Of a stretch of DNA of 64,000 bases, positions 45,213 to 54,576 are shown piece after piece. This stretch comes from Polaribacter sp. (GTDB taxonomy: Bacteria; Bacteroidota; Bacteroidia; Flavobacteriales; Flavobacteriaceae), in contig JAOKTT010000005.1 in the NCBI GenBank assembly GCA_028336245.1, positions 1 through 64,000 on the forward strand, given 5' to 3'. Position 1 is the first letter of the stretch; each line of letters starts with the position of its first letter. The notes beneath the pieces were generated by a model. The model was not told where the DNA came from. It saw only the letters and a program-made list of their open reading frames with translations, and did no database searches. A program made the translations under genes and the position numbers.

Positions 45213-47120
45213 ATGAGTAATTATCATATAAAACATTTAGAAGAATATTATCAAGTTTACAGAAAATCTATTCGAGAGCCGGAAAATTTCTGGGAAGAGA
45301 TTGCAGAAGAACATTTTGTTTGGCGTAAAAAATGGGATAAAGTTTTAGAATGGGACTTCTCTAAGCCAACAATAAAATGGTTTGAAGGGGCAAAACTAAA
45401 TATTACAGAAAACTGTATTGATAGGCATTTGGCAACAAGAGCAGATAAAACTGCTATTTTATTTGAACCAAATGACCCAAGTGAGGGTGCAGAACATATT
45501 ACCTATAAACAATTATCAGAAAGAGTACATAAGTTTGCCAATGTTTTAAAGGAAAACGGAGTTCAAAAAGGAGATAGGGTATGTATTTACGTTCCAATGA
45601 TTCCAGAATTGGCTATTGCAACGCTTGCTTGTGCAAGAATAGGTGCTATCCATTCTGTAGTTTTTGCAGGTTTTTCAGCCGCTGCATTGGCAACAAGAAT
45701 TAATGATTCTGATTGTAAAATGGTGATTACTTCTGATGGTTCTTATAGGGGTGCAAAAACCATCGATTTGAAAGGAATTGTAGATGATGCTTTAGAAAAT
45801 TGTGCAGGAGTAGAAACTGTTTTGGTTGCTAAAAGAATCAACACAGAAATTCAAATGAAAGAGGGTCGTGACCAATGGTTGCAACCATTATTGGATAATG
45901 CATCTATAGATTGTGAAGCAGAAATAATGGATGCGGAAGACCCGTTGTTTATTTTATATACTTCTGGTTCTACAGGAATGCCAAAAGGCATGGTGCATAC
46001 AACGGCTGGTTATATGGTATATACCGCATATACGTTTAAGAATGCATTTCAATATAAAGAAGATGATGTGTATTGGTGTACTGCAGATATTGGTTGGATT
46101 ACCGGTCATTCTTACATTGTATATGGTCCGTTAGCAAACGGGGCAACTACATTAATGTTTGAAGGTGTGCCAAGTTATCCAGATTTTGGACGTTTCTGGG
46201 AAATTGTAGAGAAACATAAGGTAAATCAGTTTTATACCGCACCAACAGCCATTAGAGCATTGGCAAAACACGGAACAGAGTTAGTAGATAAACATAATTT
46301 ATCCTCTTTAAAAGTATTGGGGTCTGTAGGAGAGCCTATTAATGAAGAAGCATGGCATTGGTATAATGACAATATTGGGAAAAAGAAAAGCCCGATTATT
46401 GATACTTGGTGGCAAACAGAAACGGGAGGTATGATGATAACACCGATACCTTATGTTACACCAATAAAGCCATCGTATGCAACCTTACCTTTTATAGGAA
46501 TTCAGCCTGCAATAATGGATGAAAACGGGAACGAATTAAAAGGAAATCAGGTAGAAGGAAGACTCTGTGTTAAATTTCCTTGGCCAAGTATTGCAAGAAC
46601 CATATGGGGAAACCACCAACGTTATAAAGAAACCTATTTTTCTGCCTATAAGGGCATGTATTTTACAGGTGATGGCGCTTTAAGAGATGAGGTTGGGTAT
46701 TGCAGAATTACAGGAAGAGTAGATGATGTAATTATTGTGTCTGGTCATAATTTAGGAACAGCACCAATTGAGGATGCTATAAATGAGCATCCAGCTGTAG
46801 CAGAATCTGCTATTGTTGGCTTTCCGCATGCTATAAAAGGAAGTGCATTGTTTGGATATGTAACTTTAAAAGACACGGGAGAAAGCAGGAATCACGACAA
46901 TTTAAAAAAAGAAATCAATCAATTAATTACAGATAGAATTGGGCCGATTGCAAAATTAGATAAAATTCAGTTCTCAGAAGGATTGCCAAAAACACGTTCA
47001 GGTAAAATCATGCGTCGTATTTTACGCAAAATTGCTTGCAATGAAATAGACAATCTTGGAGACGTTTCTACGTTGTTGAATCCGGAAGTTGTAAAAAGTA
47101 TTATAGGTAATAGATTTTAA
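45213..47120 (+). CDS. acs: Acetate--CoA ligase
   Basis: Makes acetyl-CoA from acetate, ATP and CoA by way of acetyl-AMP. 635 residues from the ATG at 45213; the frame is open 11 codons up into the symporter gene, but MSNYHIKHLEEYYQVYR is the natural start. Signatures: LYTSGSTGMPKGMVHT (AMP-binding loop), DTWWQTETGG, YFTGDGALRDEVGY and [15 protein letters not shown] with the acetylatable Lys. It lies seven bases behind the symporter gene. A decayed second copy is at 63165-63922. Confidence 0.96.
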   Translation: MSNYHIKHLEEYYQVYRKSIREPENFWEEIAEEHFVWRKKWDKVLEWDFSKPTIKWFEGAKLNITENCIDRHLATRADKTAILFEPNDPSEGAEHITYKQLSERVHKFANVLKENGVQKGDRVCIYVPMIPELAIATLACARIGAIHSVVFAGFSAAALATRINDSDCKMVITSDGSYRGAKTIDLKGIVDDALENCAGVETVLVAKRINTEIQMKEGRDQWLQPLLDNASIDCEAEIMDAEDPLFILYTSGSTGMPKGMVHTTAGYMVYTAYTFKNAFQYKEDDVYWCTADIGWITGHSYIVYGPLANGATTLMFEGVPSYPDFGRFWEIVEKHKVNQFYTAPTAIRALAKHGTELVDKHNLSSLKVLGSVGEPINEEAWHWYNDNIGKKKSPIIDTWWQTETGGMMITPIPYVTPIKPSYATLPFIGIQPAIMDENGNELKGNQVEGRLCVKFPWPSIARTIWGNHQRYKETYFSAYKGMYFTGDGALRDEVGYCRITGRVDDVIIVSGHNLGTAPIEDAINEHPAVAESAIVGFPHAIKGSALFGYVTLKDTGESRNHDNLKKEINQLITDRIGPIAKLDKIQFSEGLPKTRSGKIMRRILRKIACNEIDNLGDVSTLLNPEVVKSIIGNRF

Positions 47121-47190
47121 GAATTAGAAAATTATGTAAACATCTTTAGTTCATTTTTTTTGTTAATATGTCAAACTATTTTATGTAGCA

Positions 47191-47207
47191 AAATCGAAAT
47201 TCGATTT
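47191..47207. promoter_or_regulatory. Palindromic operator-like site before the oxidoreductase gene
   Basis: AAATCGAA, one A, TTCGATTT: a perfect 8-bp inverted repeat, 63 bases before the start at 47270. It is of the size and symmetry of a dimeric repressor site. No T run follows, so it is not a terminator. No second copy was noticed in the window. Confidence 0.4.
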
Positions 47208-47269
47208 CTTTTGACAACATTTAAAATGTAATTTAGAAAAAGTATCAAATAATTAATAAAAAGAATAAC

Positions 47270-48673
47270 ATGGGAAAAAAAATAAGCCGAAAACAAGCAC
47301 TAGTAAATATATTAGCTGCAGTAGGATCGCCAATCTTAGCCATGCCATTATTCGGTTTAGCTAATATTTCCATGATTGGCAAACCTGTATATGTAAGACC
47401 TATTGGTAATAAGGACATAAAAGACCCTATTACTGCAATTACGCTAGGAGCGGGTTCGCGTGGTAATGTATACGGCAATTATGCGGTTGAATTTCCAAAT
47501 GAATTAAATATTGTAGGGGTTGCGGAGCCGATTGAAATTAGAAACGAAAGGTATTCACATAAACATAATATCTCAGAAAAAAACAGGTTTGATACTTGGG
47601 AGCGTGTTTTTGAACAACCTAAATTTGCGGATGCTATAATAATTACAACTCCAGATGACTTGCATTATGGTCCGTGTATGAAAGCCCTTAAAATGGGTTA
47701 TGATATTTTACTAGAAAAACCAATTGCTCCAACAGAACAAGAGTGTAGAGATATTTTGGAACTACAAAAGAAAAATGGTAATATCGTAGCTGTTTGCCAT
47801 GTATTGCGTTATGCTCCCTATTTTATTAACCTCAAACAATTAATGGATTCGGGTGTTCTTGGCGATATAGTCAGCATACAACACATGGAGCCAATTGAGC
47901 ACATCCATATGGCTCACTCTTATGTGCGAGGTAATTGGCATAACTCAAAAAAAACTACTCCAATTATTCTAGCCAAATCGTGCCATGACCTTGATATTTT
48001 ACGATGGCTAGTTGGAAAAAAATGTGAAGCCATTTCAGCCTTTGGCGGTCTAAAGTGGTTTAGATCAGAAAATGCTCCTGAGGGAAGTACGTATAGATGT
48101 GCCGATGGATGTTCCGTAGAATCAAGTTGCCCATATTCTGCGCTAAAAATTTATCATAGGGATCGGCAAAGAACCTATGTGTTCGATTTACCAGAAGACG
48201 AATCACAGCATGGTGATTTTATTCTAGAACAATTGGCAAAAACAAATTATGGCCGATGTGTTTACAAGATGGAAAACGATCAGCCAGATCACTATATAAC
48301 TTCAATGGAATTTGAAGATGGGGTTACTGTCAATTTTTCTATGGAGGCTTTTACATCCTACCATGGAAGAAGAACCCGCGTTATGGGATCTTTGGGAGAT
48401 GTGGTTGGTGATATGAATGAATTTACGCATACAGATTTCCTAACAGGGAAACAAACCAAATGGGATATCACTGTTAAAGATGTTGAGCACTACGAAAATA
48501 GTGGACATGGAGGTGGTGACTGGGCTTTAGTAACAGATTGGATTCGCGCCGTAAAAACAAAAGACGCTAGTGTACTTAGTTCAACTCTTGATGCATCAAT
48601 TGAAAGTCATTTAATTGGATTCATTGCTGAAAAAAGTAGGTTAGAAAAAAAGACGATAGTGATTAACTTATAA
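47270..48673 (+). CDS. Gfo/Idh/MocA family oxidoreductase with a Cys cluster
   Basis: A 467-residue NAD(P)-dependent sugar oxidoreductase. The Rossmann loop ITLGAGSRGNVYGNYA begins near residue 52, followed by LLEKPIAPTEQECRD (the EKP motif) and KSCHDLDILRWLVG (His-Asp of the catalytic region). The first ~30 residues (KISRKQALVNILAA..., hydrophobic to about 32) look like an export or Tat-like signal, though the twin Arg is Arg-Lys. Three Cys in CADGCSVESSCPYS suggest a metal site known from similar proteins. It is the first gene of the accessory carbohydrate locus. Substrate unknown. Confidence 0.88.
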   Translation: MGKKISRKQALVNILAAVGSPILAMPLFGLANISMIGKPVYVRPIGNKDIKDPITAITLGAGSRGNVYGNYAVEFPNELNIVGVAEPIEIRNERYSHKHNISEKNRFDTWERVFEQPKFADAIIITTPDDLHYGPCMKALKMGYDILLEKPIAPTEQECRDILELQKKNGNIVAVCHVLRYAPYFINLKQLMDSGVLGDIVSIQHMEPIEHIHMAHSYVRGNWHNSKKTTPIILAKSCHDLDILRWLVGKKCEAISAFGGLKWFRSENAPEGSTYRCADGCSVESSCPYSALKIYHRDRQRTYVFDLPEDESQHGDFILEQLAKTNYGRCVYKMENDQPDHYITSMEFEDGVTVNFSMEAFTSYHGRRTRVMGSLGDVVGDMNEFTHTDFLTGKQTKWDITVKDVEHYENSGHGGGDWALVTDWIRAVKTKDASVLSSTLDASIESHLIGFIAEKSRLEKKTIVINL

Positions 48674-48746
48674 TAACTTTTAATAAGGCTAAACAAATTT
48701 ATAGAAAATAGTTCATCTAAAATCATTAAAATAAAATATTAGAAAA

Positions 48747-50048
48747 ATGAGTAATTTAAAACCTGTTGTTGTATCAAAAAAGATACTAATTCCTTTTATT
48801 TTAGTAACTTTTTTATTTGCACTTTGGGGGTTTGCTAATGCTGTAACAGACCCTATGGTTCAAGCATTTAAAAAAGTACTAGAGCTTTCAAATTCTCAAG
48901 CGGCTTGGGTACAAATGGCATTTTATGGTGGTTATTTTTGTATGGCATTGCCAGCAGCTCTATTTATGCGAAAGTATTCATATAAAGTTGGTATTTTAAT
49001 AGGTTTAGCATTATATGCTACTGGAGCATTGTTATTTTATCCTGCTGCTCAATCAGAGAGTTTTATGTTTTTCTGTGTTGGATTATACATTTTAACATTT
49101 GGCTTAGCTTTTTTAGAAACAGCTGCGAATCCTTACATATTGGCTATGGGTGCAAAAGAAACAGCAACACAACGTTTAAACTTAGCACAAGCTTTTAACC
49201 CAGTGGGTTTAATCGCAGGATTAATAGTAGCACAACAATTTGTTTTAAAGAATTTGCAGTCTGATGATATTTCAAATTTTAGTACTTTAGACGAAGCCTC
49301 TAAAATTGCAATTAAAACGGCAGACTTAATGGTCATTCGCAACCCATATGTAATTTTAGGCATAGTAATTATTGGAATTTTTGTATTGTTTTTAGTTAGT
49401 AAAATGCCTCAATCTAAAGAAGAAAATGGTATGCCTAGTATTGGAGAGACCTTTAAAGCATTAGTTAAAAACACAAAATATATTTTAGGAGTATTATCTC
49501 AAATTTTATATGTAGGTGCTCAAATTATGTGTTGGACCTACATTTATCAATATGCGGAAGGTATAAGTATTGATAATGTTACTGCTGGTACATACCAATT
49601 AGTAGCATTTGGATTGTTTATTGTTGGTCGAGCTATTGGAACTTATTTACTAAAATTTATGAGCTCAGGAAAACTATTAATGTATTTTGCCATATTTGCT
49701 ATTGGTTGTGTTGCAGGGACCATTTTTATTCAAGGAATAGTTGGATTGTATTGTTTAGCAGGTGTTTCCTTTTTTATGTCTTTAATGTTTCCAACTATCT
49801 ATGGTATTGCATTAGGTGATTTAACAGAAGAGCAATCAAAAGTCGGTTCAGCAGGATTAGTAATGGCCATTGTAGGAGGTGCATTAATGCCAAAATTACA
49901 AGGTATGATTATTGATGCAGGTGGCAGTGGTGTTGCAGATACGAAAATCATGGGTGTTTCAGAGGTTAATTTTTCATTCATACTACCGCTATTATGTTTT
50001 GTTTATATAGCTTGGTATGGCCTTAGAGTTCACAAAAAACTTATATAA
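48747..50048 (+). CDS. MFS sugar transporter, FucP (L-fucose:H+ symporter) type
   Basis: A 433-residue inner-membrane permease with 12 predicted helices. FucP-type signatures: FALWGFANAVTDPMVQAFKK in helix 1, AAWVQMAFYGGYFCMALPAA, FLETAANPYILAMG and RLNLAQAFNPVGLIAG; late block SLMFPTIYGIALGDL and VGSAGLVMAIVGGALMP. In sugar loci this type brings monosaccharides into the cell. Fucose itself is not proven; related members carry other hexoses or amino sugars. It lies 73 bases behind the oxidoreductase gene. Confidence 0.92.
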   Translation: MSNLKPVVVSKKILIPFILVTFLFALWGFANAVTDPMVQAFKKVLELSNSQAAWVQMAFYGGYFCMALPAALFMRKYSYKVGILIGLALYATGALLFYPAAQSESFMFFCVGLYILTFGLAFLETAANPYILAMGAKETATQRLNLAQAFNPVGLIAGLIVAQQFVLKNLQSDDISNFSTLDEASKIAIKTADLMVIRNPYVILGIVIIGIFVLFLVSKMPQSKEENGMPSIGETFKALVKNTKYILGVLSQILYVGAQIMCWTYIYQYAEGISIDNVTAGTYQLVAFGLFIVGRAIGTYLLKFMSSGKLLMYFAIFAIGCVAGTIFIQGIVGLYCLAGVSFFMSLMFPTIYGIALGDLTEEQSKVGSAGLVMAIVGGALMPKLQGMIIDAGGSGVADTKIMGVSEVNFSFILPLLCFVYIAWYGLRVHKKLI

Positions 50049-50103
50049 ATATTAATAAGGGCTAACTTTTAAAAATAATTATTTATAATAAATAAACATT
50101 AAA

Positions 50104-50871
50104 TTGAAATATTTTACACTTCTATTCTGTCTTTCACTTATTAATAATTTAAATTCTCAAAATCTTGAATTGTATGAAAAAGAAACTTTTATTTTTAAAA
50201 AAGACACGCTTCATTACAGAATTCTTAAGCCTTTAAATTACGATCATAACAAACAGTATCCTGTTCATTTATTTTTACACGGTGCTGGAGAGAGAGGGAA
50301 CGATAATATTTCTCAACTAATGCATGGTGGAAAACTATTTTTAAAAAAAGAAAATAGAGAAAAATACAATTCTTGGGTAATATTTCCTCAATGTTCAGAA
50401 AATGATAGATGGCCAAGTTTAAAATCCGATACATGGAATAAAATTTTCAATAATAAAATCACAAAGCCTAATAAAAGTCTAGGGTTAGTTATAAAGTTGA
50501 TGGATGAATTCATAGAAAAAAAACAGGTTGATAAACAAAAAATTTATGTGGGTGGTTTATCTATGGGTGGCATGGGAACTTTTGAAATATTATATAGAAG
50601 ACCAAATATGTTTGCTGCTGCAACCCCTATTTGTGGTAATGGAAGTAAAAAGTTAGCTAGCTTATACGCTGAAAAAGTACCTATTTGGATTTTTCATGGT
50701 TCCGATGATAAAGTGGTTAGTCCAAAACATTCATTGGAAATTGCAAAAGCAATTATAGTTTCAGGCGGCAGTCCTAAAATGACTTTATACGAAAAAACTG
50801 GTCACGACAGTTGGACTAATGCATTTGCTGAAAAGGATTTTATAAAATGGGTTCATTCTAAATCAAAATAA
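50104..50871 (+). CDS. Secreted alpha/beta-hydrolase (esterase/peptidase-like), TTG start
   Basis: A 255-residue exported hydrolase. The frame begins with a TTG at 50104 and gives a good signal peptide (KYFTLLFCLSLINNLNSQ); I see no ATG that would keep this signal. The alpha/beta fold is shown by LFLHGAGERGNDN (oxyanion loop), the nucleophile elbow GGLSMGGMG with the Ser, IFHGSDDKVV with the Asp and KTGHDSW with the His. This resembles polysaccharide-associated esterases and prolyl-oligopeptidase-like proteins. In this locus removal of acyl groups from a glycan is a reasonable inference. Confidence 0.88.
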   Translation: MKYFTLLFCLSLINNLNSQNLELYEKETFIFKKDTLHYRILKPLNYDHNKQYPVHLFLHGAGERGNDNISQLMHGGKLFLKKENREKYNSWVIFPQCSENDRWPSLKSDTWNKIFNNKITKPNKSLGLVIKLMDEFIEKKQVDKQKIYVGGLSMGGMGTFEILYRRPNMFAAATPICGNGSKKLASLYAEKVPIWIFHGSDDKVVSPKHSLEIAKAIIVSGGSPKMTLYEKTGHDSWTNAFAEKDFIKWVHSKSK

Positions 50872-51261
50872 TAATAATTTTAAATAAAACAACCGTAGTT
50901 TTCTTATTTATTTCAATTACAATTAACGCACAAGAAATGCACATTACTGGAAAAACATGGTCAATAATAATAGAAAATACAGAAGAAAATATAATCTCAA
51001 TGGTGGAAATTGCTATTACAAATAATATCTCTGTATATATTTATTCAACGCTTCCTGCGATTAATTTATTACAGTCACCTGAGTTTTAGGTAGCAAAAAA
51101 GTAGTGCAACTAAATAAGATTTTAAAGAAATATTGTGTTGAAAACGGTATAACTTATGTTGCGGACTTCTTATCAATGGCTGATTATGAAGGTGAATTTA
51201 ATATTACTGTTAATGTTAATAACCTAAAGCTGGGAAACAGTTTTTTTGCCCGCGGTGCTTA
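50872..51261 (+). pseudogene. Relic of an SGNH/GDSL-type esterase
   Basis: Directly behind the hydrolase gene, a degraded reading shows the end of a signal peptide (VVFLFISITINAQ), then a jump to late family blocks: ENIISMVEIAITNNISVYIYS, LPAINLLQSPEF followed by TAG, and after a shift in an A6 run VVQLNKILKKYCVENGITYV and DFLSMADYEG. The order matches GDSL lipases found in carbohydrate loci (EMAKANNIKVVLSSVLPA-type block and the late block before the Asp-His pair). The GDSL block, the start codon and the catalytic Asp-His end are missing. Confidence 0.6.
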
Positions 51262-51420
51262 ACTGCTTAAAGTTAAATTCAGTTTATGCCAAAATTCTTG
51301 AAGTCTACTATTATTTAATATTAAATGTAGCTATTTTTTTATTTTGTTTAGTTTATTATAATTTATAATAAACAAAAATTAACTATCTTTATAAAGTTAT
51401 TAAGACATTTTTTTAATAAA

Positions 51421-53979
51421 ATGAGAAAAAGTTTAATTAAATTATTATTTATAATTACTATCACATTCCCTTTTTTGGGGAGAGCACAAGGGATTCGTTT
51501 TAACTCCAGTGACAGTTCAATTATCAATAGAACTTCGTACAATGTTTTTGTCCAAAATCAACCAAGATTTGAAGGTGATTTTAATGTCGAATTTGATATG
51601 TCTATTTTAGATCCAAATATATTTGGATACATTTTTCATATAAAAGACAAAAACACCTCTACTTCATATTCATTGGCATATGTTGGTAAAATAGGAAATT
51701 TGGGTGAGATTAAACTTAATCGTGATGGGGTTAAGACATTGGTTACCGTTCCTTTAAAGAATGAATTACTTGGAGAAAGGAAATGGATGAAAATATCTTT
51801 AAACTTTAATCCAACAGTAAAAAAAATTACACTGGGAATTAATGATAAGGTATTTTCATTTAATGAAAATGAATTTAGCAACAGTATAATCCCTGAAATT
51901 TATTTTGGAAAACACGGAAGTGTTATCGATGTGCCTTCAATGTCAATAAAAAAGCTTAATATTAAAAATAAAAAGAATAAATACATATTTAATTTTAATG
52001 AAAGTGAAGGTAATGATGTTTTTGATTCTACTGATAATCTTTATGGAAATGTAAATCGCCCAAATTGGTTAATTAAAGAATCGTATCACTGGAAATTGCG
52101 GCACACAACAGCATTTAAAAAGGTAACATCTATTACTTTTGATGAAAACAATAGTAGGTTTATCTTTCAAAATGAGGACACTTTAAATTTTTATGACTTT
52201 AAAACTGAAAAAAATACTTTTCATAGTTTTAAAAATGAAATGCCCGTCTCTATGAGGCTCGGAAATAGTTTTTTAAATTCGGCTGAGAATAAATTATATG
52301 TGTATGAGTTATATGATGTTTTGCCTGAAAAACCTACAATTGCATCTATTAATTTAAATGACCCACAGTATTATTGGCAAACAAATAGTTTACTCAAACG
52401 ATCACCAGAATCGCATCATCACAATGCTTTTCTCGACTCAAAAAACAATCAATTAGTGATTTTTGGTGGTTATGGGCATATGCGTTTTACAAATGATTTC
52501 AATGCATACAATTTTGAAAATAATACATGGAAACAACTAACATTTACAGGAGACATCATTTCTCCTAGGTTCTTTTCTGGTGTAGCAAAACTTACGAAAC
52601 ATGAAATTTTAATATTTGGTGGTCAAGGTAATATAACAGGCGAACAAAGTATCGGTAAAACATACTACTACGATTGTCACAAAGTTAACCTATTAACAAA
52701 AAAAATAGAAAAACTATGGGAAATTGAGCAAGAAAACATAAACATGGTTTCAGCGAGAAATATTGTTATCACAAAAGATTCTTCTTCATTTTATGCATTA
52801 CGCTACCCAGAATATATTCCTTCCACCTCTTTACAATTGTATAAGTATTCAATAAAAGATGGGAGTCATCAAATTCTTGGCGATTATATACCCATGAATT
52901 CTGAAGAAATTCTTACAAATGCCAATTTATATATCAACAAATTAACTAATCAATTGTTTTGTACCACTCAAGAGTTTAAAGACGATGGTTCTAGTAAAAT
53001 AAATATTTATTCTTTAAATGCGCCTCCGGTTTCAAAAGAGGACATCTATAGTCCAAAAGTAAAAACAAATTCTAATATTGTTATAATATTAGTTATTCTC
53101 TTAGTAATTGTAAGCCTTTTATTTTTTATACACTTTATCATTAAAAAAAGAAAAAGAAATAAGGACGCAATTCAAGTTCAGGTTCAGAAAGTTTTAAAAC
53201 ACGACCAGGACACAAATAAGGAGATTACAATCGCTAATTCTATTATATTATTTGGAAGTTTCAAGGTCATTAATCGTTATGAAAAGGATATTTCTTATCT
53301 CTTTAGCCCAAAAATTAGGCAACTTTTTTTATTACTACTTTTTAGCAGCAATCAAAAAGATACAATTGGATTAACATCAGAATTAATTTATACAACAATA
53401 TGGCCAGATAGTACGCCCAAAAAAGCATCAAATTTAAAAAATGTAACGATTAGTCAATTAAGAAATATATTGACAGATATTGATGGATTAGAACTCATCT
53501 ATTCTAATGGGCGCTTTTTTATAGAATTTGAGGAAGCGTTTTATTGTGACTATTTTAGTTTCTTAACACAATTAAAAGCCATAAAAAATGATCTATTTGA
53601 TGAGAATTCATTAACGCAACTTGCTAAAATAATTAGTTCTAGGAAATTCTTACAATCAATTAATGATAAATGCTTTGATAAAGTTAAGAAAGATTTTGAA
53701 TATGAAGTTTTAAAATACATTCCTAATCAAATAAAACTACTTTATACAAATAAGGACTATGCACCTATAATTCCGTTAACAGAAGTTTTATTCAATATAG
53801 ATTCTTTAAACGAGACTGCTTTTTATTATAGAATACATACGTTACTTAAAATGAAAATGACTTTTAAGGCAAAAAAACAATTTAATTATTTTATAATTAA
53901 TTATAATAAAATAATGGGAGACAATTTTCCATATACTTATAAAGATGTTATGCGGCAAATTCCAGATAATTTAGAATAA
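51421..53979 (+). CDS. Membrane-spanning regulator: kelch sensor, TM helix, cytoplasmic winged-helix and TPR-like domain
   Basis: 852 residues. Signal peptide to about 23, then a concanavalin/LamG-like beta domain (about 25-170), then kelch-type repeats (NQLVIFGGYGHMRFTNDF, HEILIFGGQGNITGEQ) up to about 530. One strong membrane helix lies at about 552-574 (IVIILVILLVIVSLLFFIHF), followed by a basic stop-transfer KKRKR. The cytoplasmic part has an OmpR/SARP-like winged helix (IILFGSFKVINR, FSPKIRQLFLLLLFSSNQKD, ASNLKNVTISQLRNIL, LELIYSNGRFFIEF) and ~150 C-terminal helical residues like the transcriptional-activator TPR domain. There is no kinase or receiver. I infer a one-component regulator that senses an envelope ligand and drives the susCD genes next to it. 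Confidence 0.8.
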   Translation: MRKSLIKLLFIITITFPFLGRAQGIRFNSSDSSIINRTSYNVFVQNQPRFEGDFNVEFDMSILDPNIFGYIFHIKDKNTSTSYSLAYVGKIGNLGEIKLNRDGVKTLVTVPLKNELLGERKWMKISLNFNPTVKKITLGINDKVFSFNENEFSNSIIPEIYFGKHGSVIDVPSMSIKKLNIKNKKNKYIFNFNESEGNDVFDSTDNLYGNVNRPNWLIKESYHWKLRHTTAFKKVTSITFDENNSRFIFQNEDTLNFYDFKTEKNTFHSFKNEMPVSMRLGNSFLNSAENKLYVYELYDVLPEKPTIASINLNDPQYYWQTNSLLKRSPESHHHNAFLDSKNNQLVIFGGYGHMRFTNDFNAYNFENNTWKQLTFTGDIISPRFFSGVAKLTKHEILIFGGQGNITGEQSIGKTYYYDCHKVNLLTKKIEKLWEIEQENINMVSARNIVITKDSSSFYALRYPEYIPSTSLQLYKYSIKDGSHQILGDYIPMNSEEILTNANLYINKLTNQLFCTTQEFKDDGSSKINIYSLNAPPVSKEDIYSPKVKTNSNIVIILVILLVIVSLLFFIHFIIKKRKRNKDAIQVQVQKVLKHDQDTNKEITIANSIILFGSFKVINRYEKDISYLFSPKIRQLFLLLLFSSNQKDTIGLTSELIYTTIWPDSTPKKASNLKNVTISQLRNILTDIDGLELIYSNGRFFIEFEEAFYCDYFSFLTQLKAIKNDLFDENSLTQLAKIISSRKFLQSINDKCFDKVKKDFEYEVLKYIPNQIKLLYTNKDYAPIIPLTEVLFNIDSLNETAFYYRIHTLLKMKMTFKAKKQFNYFIINYNKIMGDNFPYTYKDVMRQIPDNLE

Positions 53980-54375
53980 ATTTTGGTTTATTACGCATAG
54001 CGTTTGTTTCATTTGATTTTGATATATTGGTTTACCTTCTACCATTCTATTAATCGTTATATAAAATATGCTGGTTTTAAATTGAGAGCGATTAATTCTA
54101 AAACAAAACTTATCCAAGCATGCTTGAATATGCCATTTACTTGCATTAGCTGGTATTGCTCTCAACGATTACTTAATTTGCATAATTACACAATATGTAA
54201 TTGTTTGAAATTAGCACCATTGTTATTATATATGTGGTCAAAGTCATAAATCTCTTTTAAAAGGTTGGTAACCTAACCGCTTCATTTATCAGTTACTATT
54301 GTAGTAGATCTACTTATATGCTCTTCTAATATTAGGGTTAATGCTTTTGTAAAATAGGACATCTTTAATAAATTA
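53971..54375 (-). mobile_element. Decayed IS1595-type transposase fragment
   Basis: Read on the minus strand, the fragment shows KALTLILEEHISRSTTIVTD, then K-stop-SG-stop-VTNLLKEI (TGA and TAG where Trp and Tyr are expected in the DGWxGY-like block), NNNGANFKQLHIV, a frameshift, then LRAIPANASKWHIQACLDKF, CFRINRSQFKTSIFYITINR and MVEGKPIYQNQMK. The late block (xHxQxYLxEFCFRxNR) is the typical end of IS1595-family transposases. The N-terminal zinc ribbon and inverted repeats are not found. It lies between the regulator and susC. Confidence 0.65.
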
Positions 54376-54576
54376 TAACGCACTGATTATGGTGTTTTTT
54401 TTGTTTACTATTAATAAGATTAATTCATAATTAAGTAATAGTTAATAATTAATTAATTAACAAATTAAGCTATTGCATATATATTTATAAAATAATTTAT
54501 ACTCTTTTGTGTTTTTTAAATTCGTTAACTAATAGTCTTTAAATTTCAATTAATAACATAAAACAAAAATACAAAG

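Noticed and set aside
54004-54249. Plus-strand frame of 81 codons upstream of susC
   Set aside because: It is the opposite strand of the transposase relic, with no similarity to a protein family.
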